A stretch of DNA of 64,000 nucleotides from Pandoraea communis. GTDB lineage: Bacteria > Pseudomonadota > Gammaproteobacteria > Burkholderiales > Burkholderiaceae. Under the pieces are notes generated by a model. That model did no database searches and had not been told where the DNA came from. It saw only the letters and a program-made list of their open reading frames with translations. Positions 19,087 through 29,171 of this stretch are shown piece by piece (positions within the stretch are counted from its first letter, which is position 1; every line of letters begins with the position of its first letter). The stretch lies in the NCBI RefSeq assembly GCF_902459745.1, contig NZ_CABPSJ010000004.1, forward strand, positions 310,001 through 374,000, given 5' to 3'. The position numbers and the translations under genes were made by a program.

Positions 19087-19229
19087 GGGCCGTTGGATCG
19101 CCTGGCCGGCCGGGGTGCCGACTGGTTCCCGGCGCCAGGCATGCCTCTCAGCCGCAGGGAGCACAGGGGCGGACCCTGTCGCCTCTGTGGCTTTTGTTTT
19201 GTATGACCCAGCAGAAGAAGGGGAGTATC

Positions 19230-20468
19230 GTGAGTCGTCGTCGCGTCGTCATTACCGGTCTGGGCCTGATCTCGCCGGTCGGCAACACTGTTGCCGAGGG
19301 TTGGAAAAATCTGGTCGAAGGCCGTTCGGGCATCGCCAACATCACGAAGTTCGATGCGAGCAACCATAGGGTGCATTTCGCGGGAGAAGTGAAAAACTTC
19401 GAAACCGAGAAGTACATCTCCGCCAAGGAAGCCCGTCGTATGGATACGTTTATCCATTACGGGCTGGCTGCCGGTATCCAGGCGTTCGAGGACAGTGGCC
19501 TGCAGGTCACCGAGGCGAACGCGGAGCGCGTCGGCGTAGTGGTCGGATCGGGGATCGGCGGTTTGCCGATGATTGAAGACACCGATAAGGCGCTTATCGA
19601 AGGGGGTCCACGCAAGATCTCCCCGTTCTTCGTGCCGGGCTCGATCATCAACATGATCTCCGGCCATCTGTCGATCAGGTACGGTCTGAAGGGACCGAAC
19701 CTTGCCATCGTCACGGCCTGCACAACCGGCCTGCACTGTATCGGTCAGGCCGCGCGCATGATCCAGTATGGCGAAGCCGACGCGATGCTCGCCGGTGGTG
19801 CCGAATCGACGGTGTCGCCGCTGGGTATCGGTGGTTTTGCGGCCATGAAGGCACTGTCGGAGCGCAACGACGATCCGGCGACGGCTAGCCGTCCGTGGGA
19901 CAGAGATCGCGACGGCTTTGTGCTGGGCGAAGGCGCCGGCGTGATGATGGTCGAAGAGTACGAGCACGCCAAGGCGCGCGGCGCGAAGATCTACGCCGAG
20001 CTGACTGGCTTCGGCATGAGCGCTGATGCGTACCACATGACTGCGCCGTGCGAAGACGGCGACGGTGCGCTGCGCTCGATGACGAACGCGCTGCGCGATG
20101 CCGGCGTCAGTGCCGATAAGGTGAACTATGTGAATGCGCACGGCACGTCGACGCCGCTGGGCGATATCGCCGAGACGGTTGCGGTCAAGCGCCTGATGGG
20201 CGATGCCGCAAAGTCGGTGGTGGTGAACTCGACCAAGTCGATGACCGGTCACCTGCTGGGTGGCGCGGGCGGGCTGGAGTCGGTGTTTACCGTGCTGGCC
20301 GTTTATCATCAAAAGTCGCCGCCGACGATCAATATCTTCAATCAGGACCCCGCTTGCGACCTGGATTACTGCGCAAATGTGGCTCGCGACATGAAAATTG
20401 ATGTCGCATTGAAGAACTCTTTTGGATTTGGCGGGACTAACGGCACGCTGGTCTTCCAGCGCGTCTAA
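19230..20468 (+). CDS. fabF: Beta-ketoacyl-ACP synthase II FabF
   Basis: FabF elongates acyl-ACP with malonyl-ACP. The 412-aa protein starts [18 protein letters not shown] and has the catalytic Cys164 in [17 protein letters not shown], with the two histidines in [12 protein letters not shown] and [12 protein letters not shown]. It ends [16 protein letters not shown]. The GTG at 19230 is chosen because GGGGAG lies 4-9 bases upstream and homologues begin (M)SRRRVV; an ATG at 19203 would add nine residues. Confidence 0.96.
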   Translation: MSRRRVVITGLGLISPVGNTVAEGWKNLVEGRSGIANITKFDASNHRVHFAGEVKNFETEKYISAKEARRMDTFIHYGLAAGIQAFEDSGLQVTEANAERVGVVVGSGIGGLPMIEDTDKALIEGGPRKISPFFVPGSIINMISGHLSIRYGLKGPNLAIVTACTTGLHCIGQAARMIQYGEADAMLAGGAESTVSPLGIGGFAAMKALSERNDDPATASRPWDRDRDGFVLGEGAGVMMVEEYEHAKARGAKIYAELTGFGMSADAYHMTAPCEDGDGALRSMTNALRDAGVSADKVNYVNAHGTSTPLGDIAETVAVKRLMGDAAKSVVVNSTKSMTGHLLGGAGGLESVFTVLAVYHQKSPPTINIFNQDPACDLDYCANVARDMKIDVALKNSFGFGGTNGTLVFQRV

Positions 20469-20473
20469 GTTTG

Positions 20474-20500
20474 CGGGACGCCTTGCCGGCGTCCCGTTTC
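20474..20500 (+). terminator. Hairpin after fabF
   Basis: A 9-bp perfect stem, CGGGACGCC (20474-20482) with GGCGTCCCG (20488-20496), starts six bases after the fabF stop and runs into TTTC. The T run is short, so it may terminate only partly before rpoE. Confidence 0.55.
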
Positions 20501-20635
20501 GCTGACCCACGCTCCGGCGAGTGTGCCCGGGCGTGCGGCGTCACAGACACTTCCAAGCCATGGCAGCCAACGCTGCCGTGGTGCAATCGGGCCCGTCAGG
20601 GCCTGGCAGCCAGAGAAAATACGGATCCAAATCAG

Positions 20636-21235
20636 GTGAGTGAACGAGAAATCGACCAAGCGCTCGTTGAGCGCGTGCAAAAAGGCGACAAAGCCGCCTT
20701 CGAGCTATTGGTCGCGAAATATCACCGCAAGATCATCCGCCTCGTATCACGGCTCGTGCGCGACGCCGCCGAGGTTGAGGATGTGACGCAGGAGGCCTTT
20801 ATCAAGGCCTACCGGGCTTTGCCGCAGTTTCGCGGTGAATCGGCGTTCTATACCTGGCTGTATCGTATTGCTGTCAACACGGCGAAGAACCACCTGGCTA
20901 CGCAGGGACGCCGTGCACCGACTTCGACTGAAGCGAACGCTGAAGAAGCTGAAACTTTTGCCGAGGCCGATCAACTAAGGGATATCAACACGCCTGAGTC
21001 GATGCTGATGAGCAAGCAGATTGCTCAAACGGTCAACACAGCGATGGAGGCTTTGCCCGATGAGCTTCGAACGGCAATTACCCTGCGGGAAATCGAGGGT
21101 TTGAGCTACGAAGAGATCGCCGAAGCCATGGGGTGCCCGATCGGAACGGTCCGTTCGCGAATTTTCCGGGCGCGTGAAGCGATTGCCAGCCGGCTCAGGC
21201 CGCTGCTGGACACGCCTGACGGTAAGCGCTGGTGA
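20636..21235 (+). CDS. rpoE: RNA polymerase sigma factor RpoE (ECF, envelope stress)
   Basis: This extracytoplasmic-function sigma factor of 199 aa matches RpoE/AlgU closely: VSEREIDQALVERVQKGDK, sigma-2 with RLVRDAAEVEDVTQEAFIKA and SAFYTWLYRIAVNTAKNHL, and sigma-4 with LREIEGLSYEEIAEAMGCP and GTVRSRIFRAREAI. The GTG at 20636 is chosen because it places the N-terminus exactly as in RpoE homologues. It is followed by rseA, rseB and mucD, so this is the complete envelope-stress circuit. Confidence 0.96.
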   Translation: MSEREIDQALVERVQKGDKAAFELLVAKYHRKIIRLVSRLVRDAAEVEDVTQEAFIKAYRALPQFRGESAFYTWLYRIAVNTAKNHLATQGRRAPTSTEANAEEAETFAEADQLRDINTPESMLMSKQIAQTVNTAMEALPDELRTAITLREIEGLSYEEIAEAMGCPIGTVRSRIFRAREAIASRLRPLLDTPDGKRW

Positions 21236-21273
21236 GCGCGCCGCCGGGAAAGTTATTTTCGTTGGGGGATATC

Positions 21274-21975
21274 ATGGGATCAGCGACGGTGCAAACGCGG
21301 CGGGGGCTGCAAGCCGAGCGGATTTCCGCGTTGATGGACGGGGAATTCGATCCGGACGAGCTGGCCGCTCTGCTGGATGAGGCTGACGCCTTGGGTCGGC
21401 CTCTGTGGGGCGACTACCATCTGATTGGGGACGCGCTGCGTTCCGATGAACTGACACTGCCGCGTTCGGAGTCGGCCTTTATGGCGTCCTTCGCAGCACG
21501 TCTCGACGCCGAGCCGCATTTGCTCGCCCCGGCTGCACTGGCCGACGCTCCGACAGTCACCGCACAAGGTGCTAATGCGGCGGGTTCGCGAGTTGCTCGT
21601 ATCAATCCGTTCCTGCGCGTACGCCGCGTGTTGCCGACGGCGGCTGCCGCCGCTGCGGTTGCCGCGCTGTCGTGGGTCGTGGTGCCGCGTCTGCAGGATC
21701 ATCCGGCAGGTGGCGCACAACCGCAGGTGCTCGCTCAGAACGTTGCACCGGCGACGGCTGCCGGAGGCTCCAGTCTCACTCGCGTAGCGCTTTCGCAGCA
21801 GCCCCAGGCTGCTACGGCTGCCAACGGCGCGAGCGCAGGTGTGCCGAACGATCTGATCGTGCTGCGCGACGAGCGTCTCGATCAGTATCTGGCGGCGCAT
21901 CAGCAATATGCCCCGACACCGATCGGCCAGAGCGTATCCCCTTATATGCGAGCCTCGGCGCAAGCGGACGAATAA
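21274..21975 (+). CDS. rseA: Anti-sigma-E factor RseA
   Basis: RseA holds RpoE at the inner membrane until cleaved during envelope stress. The 233-aa protein has the cytoplasmic anti-sigma domain (ERISALMDGEFDPDELAALL and LWGDYHLIGDALRSDEL), a single membrane helix near residues 117-140 (TAAAAAAVAALSWVVVP) and an Ala/Gln-rich periplasmic tail. The ATG at 21274 has GGGGGA 4 bases before it; a GTG at 21232 overlapping the rpoE stop is the alternative. rseB follows immediately. Confidence 0.9.
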   Translation: MGSATVQTRRGLQAERISALMDGEFDPDELAALLDEADALGRPLWGDYHLIGDALRSDELTLPRSESAFMASFAARLDAEPHLLAPAALADAPTVTAQGANAAGSRVARINPFLRVRRVLPTAAAAAAVAALSWVVVPRLQDHPAGGAQPQVLAQNVAPATAAGGSSLTRVALSQQPQAATAANGASAGVPNDLIVLRDERLDQYLAAHQQYAPTPIGQSVSPYMRASAQADE

Positions 21976-23034
21976 ATGCAGCGTCTGAGTATCGAATCCT
22001 TACCGCGTGCGCCCTTGGGGCGCACTTTCTTCCTGTTCGCTTTCCTGCTGGCGACCACGCTGCAAACGCAAGCGTGGGCACAGGCTTCCGCGCCGTCCGT
22101 CGATCCGTTGGTCGAGCGGCGTGAAGTCAGCGCGTGGCTCAACAAGATCCATCGTGCTGCGCAGACGCAAAATTACGTTGGCACCTTCGTTTACCAGCGT
22201 GGTTCGACCATGCGCTCGTCGAAGATCAGTCACTTCGCCGATAAGAGTAACGAGTACGAAGAACTTGAGACGCTCGACGGACGTCAGCGCCGCATTCTTC
22301 GTCAGAACGAAGATGTCTACACGCTCATTCCCGAGCAGAAGACCGTCTTCCAGGAAAAGCGAGAGAGCAAGGATTCGTTCCCGGCATTGCTCGCCACACC
22401 CAATCGCGACGTGCTCGATTACTACGCACCGAAGGTGCTGCCCAATGAACGCATGGCAGGCTTCGACTGTATGGTGATCGAACTCACGCCGAAGGACGAA
22501 TACCGCTTCGGCTACCGTTTGTGGGCCGATCGCAACACGGGGCTGTTGTTACGCGCCCAGACCCTTGATGCCGAAGGTCACTTGCTCGAGCAAGCCGCGT
22601 TCTCGCAGATTTCGATCGGTGTGCCGAGCGAGAAGGCGCGTATCGTGCATGCGATCCAGGCCACGCATGGCTGGCACGTCATCAAGCCGCAGATTACGGC
22701 CACGCGACTGTCCGACGCTGGCTGGAGTATCGACGTCGACAAGAAGGTGCCGGGATTCAAGTCGGTGCGTGAGGTACGTCGAACGATGCGTTCAACGGTC
22801 GACGGGAAACCGCTGGAAGTCCAGCAGGTGGTATATTCCGACGGCATGGCAGGACTTTCGGTGTTCATCGAGCCGGCCACGCGGGAACGCAAGGAAGGCC
22901 ACGGTAACGCCGGCGCGACGAATATCCTCATCAAGCGCTACGGCGATTTCTGGCTGACCTTGCTCGGCGAAGTGCCGCAGGCCACATTGCAGCAGTTCGC
23001 TTCCAGCATCGAGTACAAACAGCCGGCGAAGTGA
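21976..23034 (+). CDS. rseB: Sigma-E factor regulatory protein RseB
   Basis: RseB is a periplasmic protein that binds RseA and senses lipid/LPS signals. The 352-aa protein has a signal peptide (FFLFAFLLATTLQTQAWA/Q). The MucB/RseB N-domain follows: ARTQNYVGTF-like QTQNYVGTFVYQRGSTMRSS and EELETLDGRQRRILRQNEDV, then the C-domain with PATLQQFASSIEY near the end. The start ATG directly follows the rseA stop, consistent with coupled translation. Confidence 0.94.
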   Translation: MQRLSIESLPRAPLGRTFFLFAFLLATTLQTQAWAQASAPSVDPLVERREVSAWLNKIHRAAQTQNYVGTFVYQRGSTMRSSKISHFADKSNEYEELETLDGRQRRILRQNEDVYTLIPEQKTVFQEKRESKDSFPALLATPNRDVLDYYAPKVLPNERMAGFDCMVIELTPKDEYRFGYRLWADRNTGLLLRAQTLDAEGHLLEQAAFSQISIGVPSEKARIVHAIQATHGWHVIKPQITATRLSDAGWSIDVDKKVPGFKSVREVRRTMRSTVDGKPLEVQQVVYSDGMAGLSVFIEPATRERKEGHGNAGATNILIKRYGDFWLTLLGEVPQATLQQFASSIEYKQPAK

Positions 23035-23164
23035 CCGGCTGTCGGGTGGGCCGCGACCGGCGACGGTGCGGTCCGGACAGCGAGGCGCACAAGAGACGCG
23101 ATGCCGTGTCGGGTGCCGGACTGTCCTCAGAGATTCCGAGACTATCGCGCACCACGATCTTCCA

Positions 23165-24649
23165 ATGAAGAAGACCCTCCTGCTTCGTGTCATCCTCGGC
23201 GGCGCCATTGCCGCTCAATTGGCGGGAGCGCCTGCCGCCTTTGCCGCACCGGCTTCGGCGTCGACCGCACCGCTCGTTACCAATCTTCCCGATTTCACCC
23301 AACTCGTCGAGCGCGTCGGCCCGGCCGTCGTGAATATTCGGACGACCGAGCGTGTCAGCCGCAATCAGCGTGGCCTGCCGCCTGGCGTGGACGACGACAT
23401 GGCGGAGCTGTTCCGCCGGTTCTTCGGCGTCCCGCTGCCGCAGCCGGGTCCGAAGGGCGGTACGCCGCGACGCGGTCAGCCCCAGCCGGATGAAGAACAG
23501 AACAGCGGTGTCGGTTCGGGCTTTGTCGTCTCGGCCGACGGCTACATCCTGACCAACGCGCACGTCGTCGATGGCGCCGACAGCATCTACGTCACCCTCA
23601 CCGACAAGCGCGAGTTCAAGGCGAAATTGGTCGGCGCAGACAAGCGCACAGACGTTGCCGTAGTCAAGGTCGACGCCAAGGATCTGCCGACCGTGCCGGT
23701 AGGCGATTCCAACAGGCTGCGTGTCGGCGAGTGGGTGGTTGCCATCGGCTCACCGTTCGGCCTTGAAAACACGGTGACGGCGGGTATCGTTTCGGCCAAG
23801 GGCCGCGATACCGGCGATTACCTGCCGTTCATTCAGACGGACGTGGCTGTGAACCCCGGCAATTCGGGCGGCCCGCTCATCAATATGCGTGGCGAGGTCG
23901 TCGGTATCAACTCGATGATCTACAGCCAGACCGGCGGCTTCATGGGCATTTCGTTTGCGATTCCGATCGACGAAGTCATGCGCGTGGCCGACCAGCTCAA
24001 GAAGAGCGGCAAGGTGGTGCGCGGCCGGATTGGTGTCGCGATCAGCGAGGTCAGCAAGGATGTGGCCGATTCGCTGGGCCTGCCGCGTGCGCAGGGTGCG
24101 CTCGTGCGCAGCATCGAACCGGGCAGCCCAGCCGAGAAGGCCGGCGTGCAGCCGGGCGACATCATCATGAAGTTCGAGGGCCGCGCCGTCGATCATGCAA
24201 CGGACCTGCCGCGTATGGTCGGCGAGACGAAGCCGGGTTCGTCCGCCACGCTGCAAGTGCTGCGCAAGGGCAAGAATCAGGATCTGCGCATCACGATCGC
24301 GGAAGCGGACACCGATGCGCCGAAGGCATCGAAGGCACAGAGCGGTAGCGCCGATACGCCGCATCCGAACGCGCTGGGTCTGGTGGTCTCCGACCTGACC
24401 GAAGCGCAGAAGAAGGACCTGAAGCTGCGCGGCGGTGTGCAGGTCGAGCTGGCGGAAGGCCCGGCGGGCCGGGCGGGTCTGCAGCAGGGCGACATCATCC
24501 TGCGTGTGGGCGATGCCGACATCGTCAGCGCGAAGCAGTTCGAGGACGTAGTCAAGGCGCTGGATCCGAAGCGTCTCGTGCCGATTCTCGTGCGTCGCGG
24601 CGACGCCACGCAGTTCGTGCCGCTGCGCCCGCGCGCACCCGGCAAGTAA
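23165..24649 (+). CDS. mucD: Periplasmic serine protease MucD/DegP-type (HtrA family)
   Basis: An HtrA protease/chaperone for misfolded envelope proteins, encoded at the end of the sigma-E operon. The 494-aa protein has a signal peptide (LLLRVILGGAIAAQLAGA), a trypsin-like domain with His133 (LTNAHVVDGAD), Asp163 (KRTDVAVVK) and Ser234 (NPGNSGGPL), and two PDZ domains (RIGVAISEVSKDVADSLG; SAVEP-type LGLVVSDLTEAQKKDL). The ATG at 23165 starts the signal peptide MKKTLLLR. It corresponds to MucD/DegP1 rather than the PDZ-lacking or single-PDZ DegS. Confidence 0.95.
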   Translation: MKKTLLLRVILGGAIAAQLAGAPAAFAAPASASTAPLVTNLPDFTQLVERVGPAVVNIRTTERVSRNQRGLPPGVDDDMAELFRRFFGVPLPQPGPKGGTPRRGQPQPDEEQNSGVGSGFVVSADGYILTNAHVVDGADSIYVTLTDKREFKAKLVGADKRTDVAVVKVDAKDLPTVPVGDSNRLRVGEWVVAIGSPFGLENTVTAGIVSAKGRDTGDYLPFIQTDVAVNPGNSGGPLINMRGEVVGINSMIYSQTGGFMGISFAIPIDEVMRVADQLKKSGKVVRGRIGVAISEVSKDVADSLGLPRAQGALVRSIEPGSPAEKAGVQPGDIIMKFEGRAVDHATDLPRMVGETKPGSSATLQVLRKGKNQDLRITIAEADTDAPKASKAQSGSADTPHPNALGLVVSDLTEAQKKDLKLRGGVQVELAEGPAGRAGLQQGDIILRVGDADIVSAKQFEDVVKALDPKRLVPILVRRGDATQFVPLRPRAPGK

Positions 24650-24661
24650 TCCCGCAGTGTC

Positions 24662-24907
24662 ATGACTGCGCCGGCGCTGACCCTTTACGGCCGCAAGTGG
24701 TGTCATCTTTGCGATGACATGCTGGCGGCGTTGGAGGCGATGCGTCCGGCGTGGAATTTCTCGGTGACGGTTGTCGATGTCGACAGCGACCCCGCGCTTG
24801 AGGCGCAGTACGACGAGATCGTGCCGGTGCTTGCGCTGGACGGGCGCGAGCTGTGCAGGTATCGTTTCGACGCAGCGGCGGTCGCTGCTGCATTGCAATC
24901 GGATTGA
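24662..24907 (+). CDS. Glutaredoxin-like protein (DUF836)
   Basis: This 81-aa thioredoxin-fold protein has a CxxC redox motif in GRKWCHLCDDMLAAL and the cis-Pro strand DEIVPVLALDGRELCRYRFD. Such proteins commonly sit between mucD and lepA in betaproteobacteria; the substrate is unknown. It starts 12 bases after the mucD stop and is likely part of its operon. Confidence 0.88.
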   Translation: MTAPALTLYGRKWCHLCDDMLAALEAMRPAWNFSVTVVDVDSDPALEAQYDEIVPVLALDGRELCRYRFDAAAVAAALQSD

Positions 24908-25095
24908 CGTTGCGCCACACCACCATTCCTCGCACGACCTCAGAACCTTCCCGCCATTACCGATGTAGCGCCGTGATCCGCGCGATTCCAGACGGAATCG
25001 GTGTACTTTCGGCTAAAATGTCGTGTTTGCCGATTCTCTCGAAGGCCGCTGCCGAGCCGAATCCGATGGCACCGACTTTTCTATAGCCCCGCCTC

Positions 25096-26901
25096 ATGGA
25101 CCATATCCGCAATTTTTCGATCATCGCCCACATCGACCACGGGAAATCCACCCTGGCCGATCGCATCATCCAGTTGAGCGGCGGTTTGTCCGATCGTGAA
25201 ATGGAATCCCGAGTCCTCGACTCGATGGACCTCGAGCGTGAGCGTGGCATCACCATCAAGGCACAGACGGCCGCGCTGCAATACAAGGCGCGCGACGGCA
25301 AGATCTATAACCTGAACCTCATCGATACGCCGGGACACGTCGACTTCTCGTACGAAGTGAGCCGCTCGCTGTCCGCGTGCGAAGGCGCACTGCTCGTGGT
25401 CGACGCTTCGCAAGGCGTGGAAGCGCAGACGGTCGCGAATTGCTACACGGCAATCGAGTTGGGCGTGGAAGTCGTGCCGGTGCTCAACAAGATCGACCTG
25501 CCGTCCGCCGAGCCGGAAAACGCGATTCAGGAAATTGAAGATGTCATCGGCATCGAAGCCGTCGACGCGGTGCGCTGCTCGGCCAAGACCGGTTTCGGCG
25601 TGGAAGATGTGCTCGAGTCCCTCATCGCCAAGGTGCCGCCGCCCAAGGGCGACGCGAGCGCCCCGCTTCAGGCGCTGATCATCGACTCGTGGTTCGACAA
25701 CTACGTGGGCGTGGTGATGCTGGTGCGCGTGTTCAACGGCACGCTCAAGCCGAAGGAAAAGATTCAACTGATGGCCACCGGCGCGACGTATCCGGTCGAG
25801 CAGGTCGGCGTGTTCACGCCGCGCTCCCAGCAGCGCGACTCGTTGTCGGCCGGTCAGGTGGGCTTCATCATCTCGGGCATCAAGGAACTGCACGCTGCCA
25901 AGGTCGGTGACACCGTGACGCACGCGCTCACCACCACGACCAAGCCTGCGCCGGAACCGCTGCCGGGCTTCAAGGAAGTCAAGCCGCAGGTGTTCGCCGG
26001 CCTCTACCCGGTCGAGGCGAACCAGTACGACGCACTGCGCGAATCGCTCGAAAAGCTCAAGCTCAACGATGCCTCGCTGCAATATGAGCCGGAAGTCTCG
26101 CAGGCCCTCGGCTTCGGGTTCCGTTGCGGCTTCCTCGGCCTGCTGCACATGGAAATCGTGCAGGAACGTCTGGAGCGCGAGTTCGACATGGACCTCATCA
26201 CCACGGCCCCGACCGTGATCTATGAGGTGATCGAACGCGACGGCACGCTGACGACGGTGGAAAACCCGTCGAAGATGCCGGACCCGGGCCGAATCGAAGA
26301 GATTCGCGAGCCTATCGTCACCGTCAACCTGTACATGCCGCAGGAATATGTCGGCGCTGTGGTCACGCTGTGCCAGCAAAAGCGCGGTGTGCAGATCGAT
26401 ATGCAATACCACGGCCGTCAGGTACGTCTGATTTACGAAATTCCGATGGCCGAAATCGTGCTCGATTTCTTCGACCGTCTGAAGTCGGTGTCGCGCGGCT
26501 ATGCGTCGATGGACTACGAATTCAAGGAATATCGCACGTCCGACGTGGTCAAGGTCGACATGCTGATCAACGGCGACAAGGTCGATGCACTGTCGATCAT
26601 CGTGCACCGTTCCGAGAGCCGTCGCCGCGGCAGTCAGGTGGCGGCGAAGATGCGGGAAATCATTCCGCGTCAGATGTACGATGTGGCGATTCAGGCGGCT
26701 ATCGGCGCGAACATTATTTCCCGTGAGAACATCAAGGCATTGCGTAAAAACGTGCTGGCGAAGTGCTATGGTGGCGACATCACGCGTAAGAAGAAGCTGC
26801 TTGAGAAACAGAAGGAAGGTAAGAAACGCATGAAGCAGGTGGGGAGCGTCGAGATTCCTCAGGAAGCGTTCCTCGCCATTTTGCAAGTCGAAGACAAATA
26901 A
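25096..26901 (+). CDS. lepA: Elongation factor 4 LepA
   Basis: LepA is a ribosome-dependent GTPase implicated in back-translocation and 30S assembly. The 601-aa protein has G1 [15 protein letters not shown]2 RGITIK, G3 [12 protein letters not shown] and G4 NKIDLPSA, with later domains matching EF-G III/V. The family-specific C-terminal domain ends [20 protein letters not shown]. lepB follows after 18 bases, the standard lepA-lepB pair. Confidence 0.98.
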   Translation: MDHIRNFSIIAHIDHGKSTLADRIIQLSGGLSDREMESRVLDSMDLERERGITIKAQTAALQYKARDGKIYNLNLIDTPGHVDFSYEVSRSLSACEGALLVVDASQGVEAQTVANCYTAIELGVEVVPVLNKIDLPSAEPENAIQEIEDVIGIEAVDAVRCSAKTGFGVEDVLESLIAKVPPPKGDASAPLQALIIDSWFDNYVGVVMLVRVFNGTLKPKEKIQLMATGATYPVEQVGVFTPRSQQRDSLSAGQVGFIISGIKELHAAKVGDTVTHALTTTTKPAPEPLPGFKEVKPQVFAGLYPVEANQYDALRESLEKLKLNDASLQYEPEVSQALGFGFRCGFLGLLHMEIVQERLEREFDMDLITTAPTVIYEVIERDGTLTTVENPSKMPDPGRIEEIREPIVTVNLYMPQEYVGAVVTLCQQKRGVQIDMQYHGRQVRLIYEIPMAEIVLDFFDRLKSVSRGYASMDYEFKEYRTSDVVKVDMLINGDKVDALSIIVHRSESRRRGSQVAAKMREIIPRQMYDVAIQAAIGANIISRENIKALRKNVLAKCYGGDITRKKKLLEKQKEGKKRMKQVGSVEIPQEAFLAILQVEDK

Positions 26902-26919
26902 CGTAGCGACAGGTCCCGC

Positions 26920-27834
26920 ATGAATTTCGCCCTGATTCTTTTGATCCTGGTGCTGGTGACCGGGGTGGCCTGGGTGGCCGACAAGTTGGTGTTTCAACCG
27001 GCGCGCCGCCGGGCAGCACAGGACGCTATGGCGCAATTCGATCAGCAGCAGCTTTCGTTGCAGGGTTCCGGCGTTCAGGGCTCTGGCACGCAGGATGGCA
27101 ATGCGCTTTCGAGCGCCCGCGCGAAAGTGCGTGACGACAAGCTGCGTCAGCCGTGGTGGCTTGAGTATTCGGCGAGCTTCTTCCCGGTGATTCTGGCGGT
27201 GTTCGTGCTGCGCTCGTTCGTGGTCGAGCCGTTCAAGATTCCGTCCGGCTCGATGATTCCGACGTTGCTCGTCGGCGATTTTATCCTCGTGAACAAGTTC
27301 GACTACGGGATTCGTCTGCCGGTGATCAACAAGAAGATCGTCGAACTGGGCGAGCCGAAGCGCGGTGACGTGGTGGTGTTCCGCTATCCGAAAGATGAGT
27401 CGATGGACTACATCAAGCGCGTGATCGGCGTGCCCGGCGACGTGGTGGCGTACGAGAACAAGAAGCTCACCGTGAACGGTCAGCCGGTACCCGAGACGGC
27501 CATGCCGGATTACTTCGACGACGAGCACATCGCCTACTTCAAGCAGTTCGAAGAGACGGTGGGCGGCGTGAAGCACCGCATTCTGAACGATCCGAACGTG
27601 CCGCCGTACATCATGGGGGCCGACGACTTCCCGAACAAGCAGAACTGCCAGTACAACAGCCAGGGCGTGATCTGCAAGGTGCCTCCGGGCAACTACTTCA
27701 TGATGGGCGACAACCGCGATAACAGCGCGGACAGCCGTTACTGGGGCTTCGTGCCCGAACAGAACATCGTGGGCCGGGCATTCTTCATTTGGATGAACTT
27801 CTCGAACCTCAAGCGCCTGGGCGGCTTCCAATAA
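26920..27834 (+). CDS. lepB: Signal peptidase I LepB
   Basis: LepB cleaves signal peptides of secreted proteins. The 304-aa protein has two membrane segments (residues about 3-22, FALILLILVLVTGVAWVADK; and about 90-110, FFPVILAVFVLRSFVVEPF). The catalytic Ser lies in KIPSGSMIPTLLVGD and the Lys in SMDYIKRVIGVPGD. The GDNRDNSADSRYWGFV motif lies near the C-terminus. It ends an apparent lepA-lepB transcript. Confidence 0.97.
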   Translation: MNFALILLILVLVTGVAWVADKLVFQPARRRAAQDAMAQFDQQQLSLQGSGVQGSGTQDGNALSSARAKVRDDKLRQPWWLEYSASFFPVILAVFVLRSFVVEPFKIPSGSMIPTLLVGDFILVNKFDYGIRLPVINKKIVELGEPKRGDVVVFRYPKDESMDYIKRVIGVPGDVVAYENKKLTVNGQPVPETAMPDYFDDEHIAYFKQFEETVGGVKHRILNDPNVPPYIMGADDFPNKQNCQYNSQGVICKVPPGNYFMMGDNRDNSADSRYWGFVPEQNIVGRAFFIWMNFSNLKRLGGFQ

Positions 27835-27880
27835 GCGTTCGGTTCATTGGGGCGGGCATCTCTCTGGACTAGGGTTTGAT

Positions 27881-27930
27881 TAATGCGGAAATTGATGTGA
27901 AATCATAAATTTCCGCATTATTATTTCAAA
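27881..27930 (+). terminator. Long A/T-rich inverted repeat between lepB and rnc
   Basis: A perfect 13-bp inverted repeat, TAATGCGGAAATT (27881-27893) and AATTTCCGCATTA (27908-27920), encloses a 14-base loop and is followed by TTATTTC. It may end the lepA-lepB transcript. Because it precedes rnc (RNase III), a double-stranded leader processed by RNase III is an alternative. The remaining intergenic bases, 27921-28109, show no gene and contain A/T-rich sequence (27921-27946). Confidence 0.55.
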
Positions 27931-28109
27931 AATTAAAATAAAAGATGCGATGGGGGCGAGACCTAGGGGAGATCGATTCGTCGTCACCTCGGAAATGTCT
28001 AATCCACTCGCCTCACGCGAGTCTGAAAAGCCCGCCGGACGGCGGCTAAGCCCGTCGTTTCTTGGCGACGACGCGCGCCGGGGCGGGAGCGTCGCGCTAT
28101 ACTTGCGCC

Positions 28110-29114
28110 ATGTCTCAATCACTGAACCAACTGGAAGAACGTCTCCAGTATCGTTTCCACGATGCGGAATTGCTTCGCCAAGCACTGACGCATCGTAGCC
28201 ATAGTGCCGCCAACAATGAGCGGTTGGAATTCCTCGGCGATTCCATTCTGAATTGTTCGGTCGCAGCGATCCTGTTCCGTCGCTACGGCAAGCTCGACGA
28301 AGGCGACCTTTCGCGTGTGCGCGCCAATCTCGTCAAGCAACAGTCGTTGTACGAAATTGCGCAGACGCTGGGTGTCTCCGATTTCCTGCGCCTGGGCGAG
28401 GGTGAACTCAAGAGTGGCGGTTTTCGCCGTCCGTCGATTCTGGCCGACACGCTCGAAGCGTTATTTGGGGCGATGTACCTCGACGGCGGTTTCGACGCAG
28501 CGTATGCGGCGATCGAGCGTCTGTACACGCCGGTGCTGGAACATGTCGACCCGAAGACGCTTGGAAAAGACGCCAAGACGCTGCTTCAGGAATATCTGCA
28601 AGGTCACAAGATCGCATTGCCGCAGTACACGGTGATTGCGACGCATGGCGCGGCACACAACCAGCAATTCGAGGTGGAGTGCACTGTGCCGAAACTCGAC
28701 ATCAAGGTCGGTGGCTCAGGGGCAAGCCGACGTGCCGCCGAGCAAGCGGCTGCCAAGAAGGCATTGGAAGAAGTGCAGAAGATGCCGGCGCTCGCCAAGC
28801 CGAAGGCCGAGAAGAGCGCCAAGGCTGCGAAGAAGCGTGCCGCGAAGGCCGCAGCTTCCGAGGCGAAGAAAGCCGGGCAGATGAGCACCGCGCAGCCGGT
28901 CGAGGCGCGGGAGCTGAAGGACGCGAAAGACACGAAGGACGCTAAGGAGCCGAAGGACACCCGTGAAGCCGCCGTCGGCTCGGGCAGCGTTCCGGCCATG
29001 ACGGCATCCGCCAGTAACGGCTCGACTCGCCCCGCGGCAATTCCTGCGGAGAAGAGCGCAGAGAAGACAGCCGAGAAGATCGACGCCGCCAAGCAACCCC
29101 CGGCAGCCGCCTGA
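28110..29114 (+). CDS. rnc: Ribonuclease III with extended C-terminal tail
   Basis: RNase III cleaves double-stranded RNA in rRNA maturation. Residues 1-155 form the catalytic domain, with the signature [14 protein letters not shown] and the acidic [19 protein letters not shown]. The dsRNA-binding domain ([16 protein letters not shown] through [16 protein letters not shown]) covers about 155-225. The protein is 334 aa, about 100 longer than E. coli RNase III because of a Lys/Ala/Glu-rich tail. The start [16 protein letters not shown] at 28110 matches the family. era follows after 57 bases. Confidence 0.97.
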   Translation: MSQSLNQLEERLQYRFHDAELLRQALTHRSHSAANNERLEFLGDSILNCSVAAILFRRYGKLDEGDLSRVRANLVKQQSLYEIAQTLGVSDFLRLGEGELKSGGFRRPSILADTLEALFGAMYLDGGFDAAYAAIERLYTPVLEHVDPKTLGKDAKTLLQEYLQGHKIALPQYTVIATHGAAHNQQFEVECTVPKLDIKVGGSGASRRAAEQAAAKKALEEVQKMPALAKPKAEKSAKAAKKRAAKAAASEAKKAGQMSTAQPVEARELKDAKDTKDAKEPKDTREAAVGSGSVPAMTASASNGSTRPAAIPAEKSAEKTAEKIDAAKQPPAAA

Positions 29115-29171
29115 GCCCCATTCAAGGGGACGGTGCGCGGCGCCGGCCCCCTATCAAGAGAGTTCCCAACC

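Noticed and set aside
25081-27831. Long minus-strand frame opposite lepA and lepB (about 916 codons).
   Set aside because: It lies fully antisense to two conserved genes, with His/Arg/Ala-rich composition and no recognisable domain.
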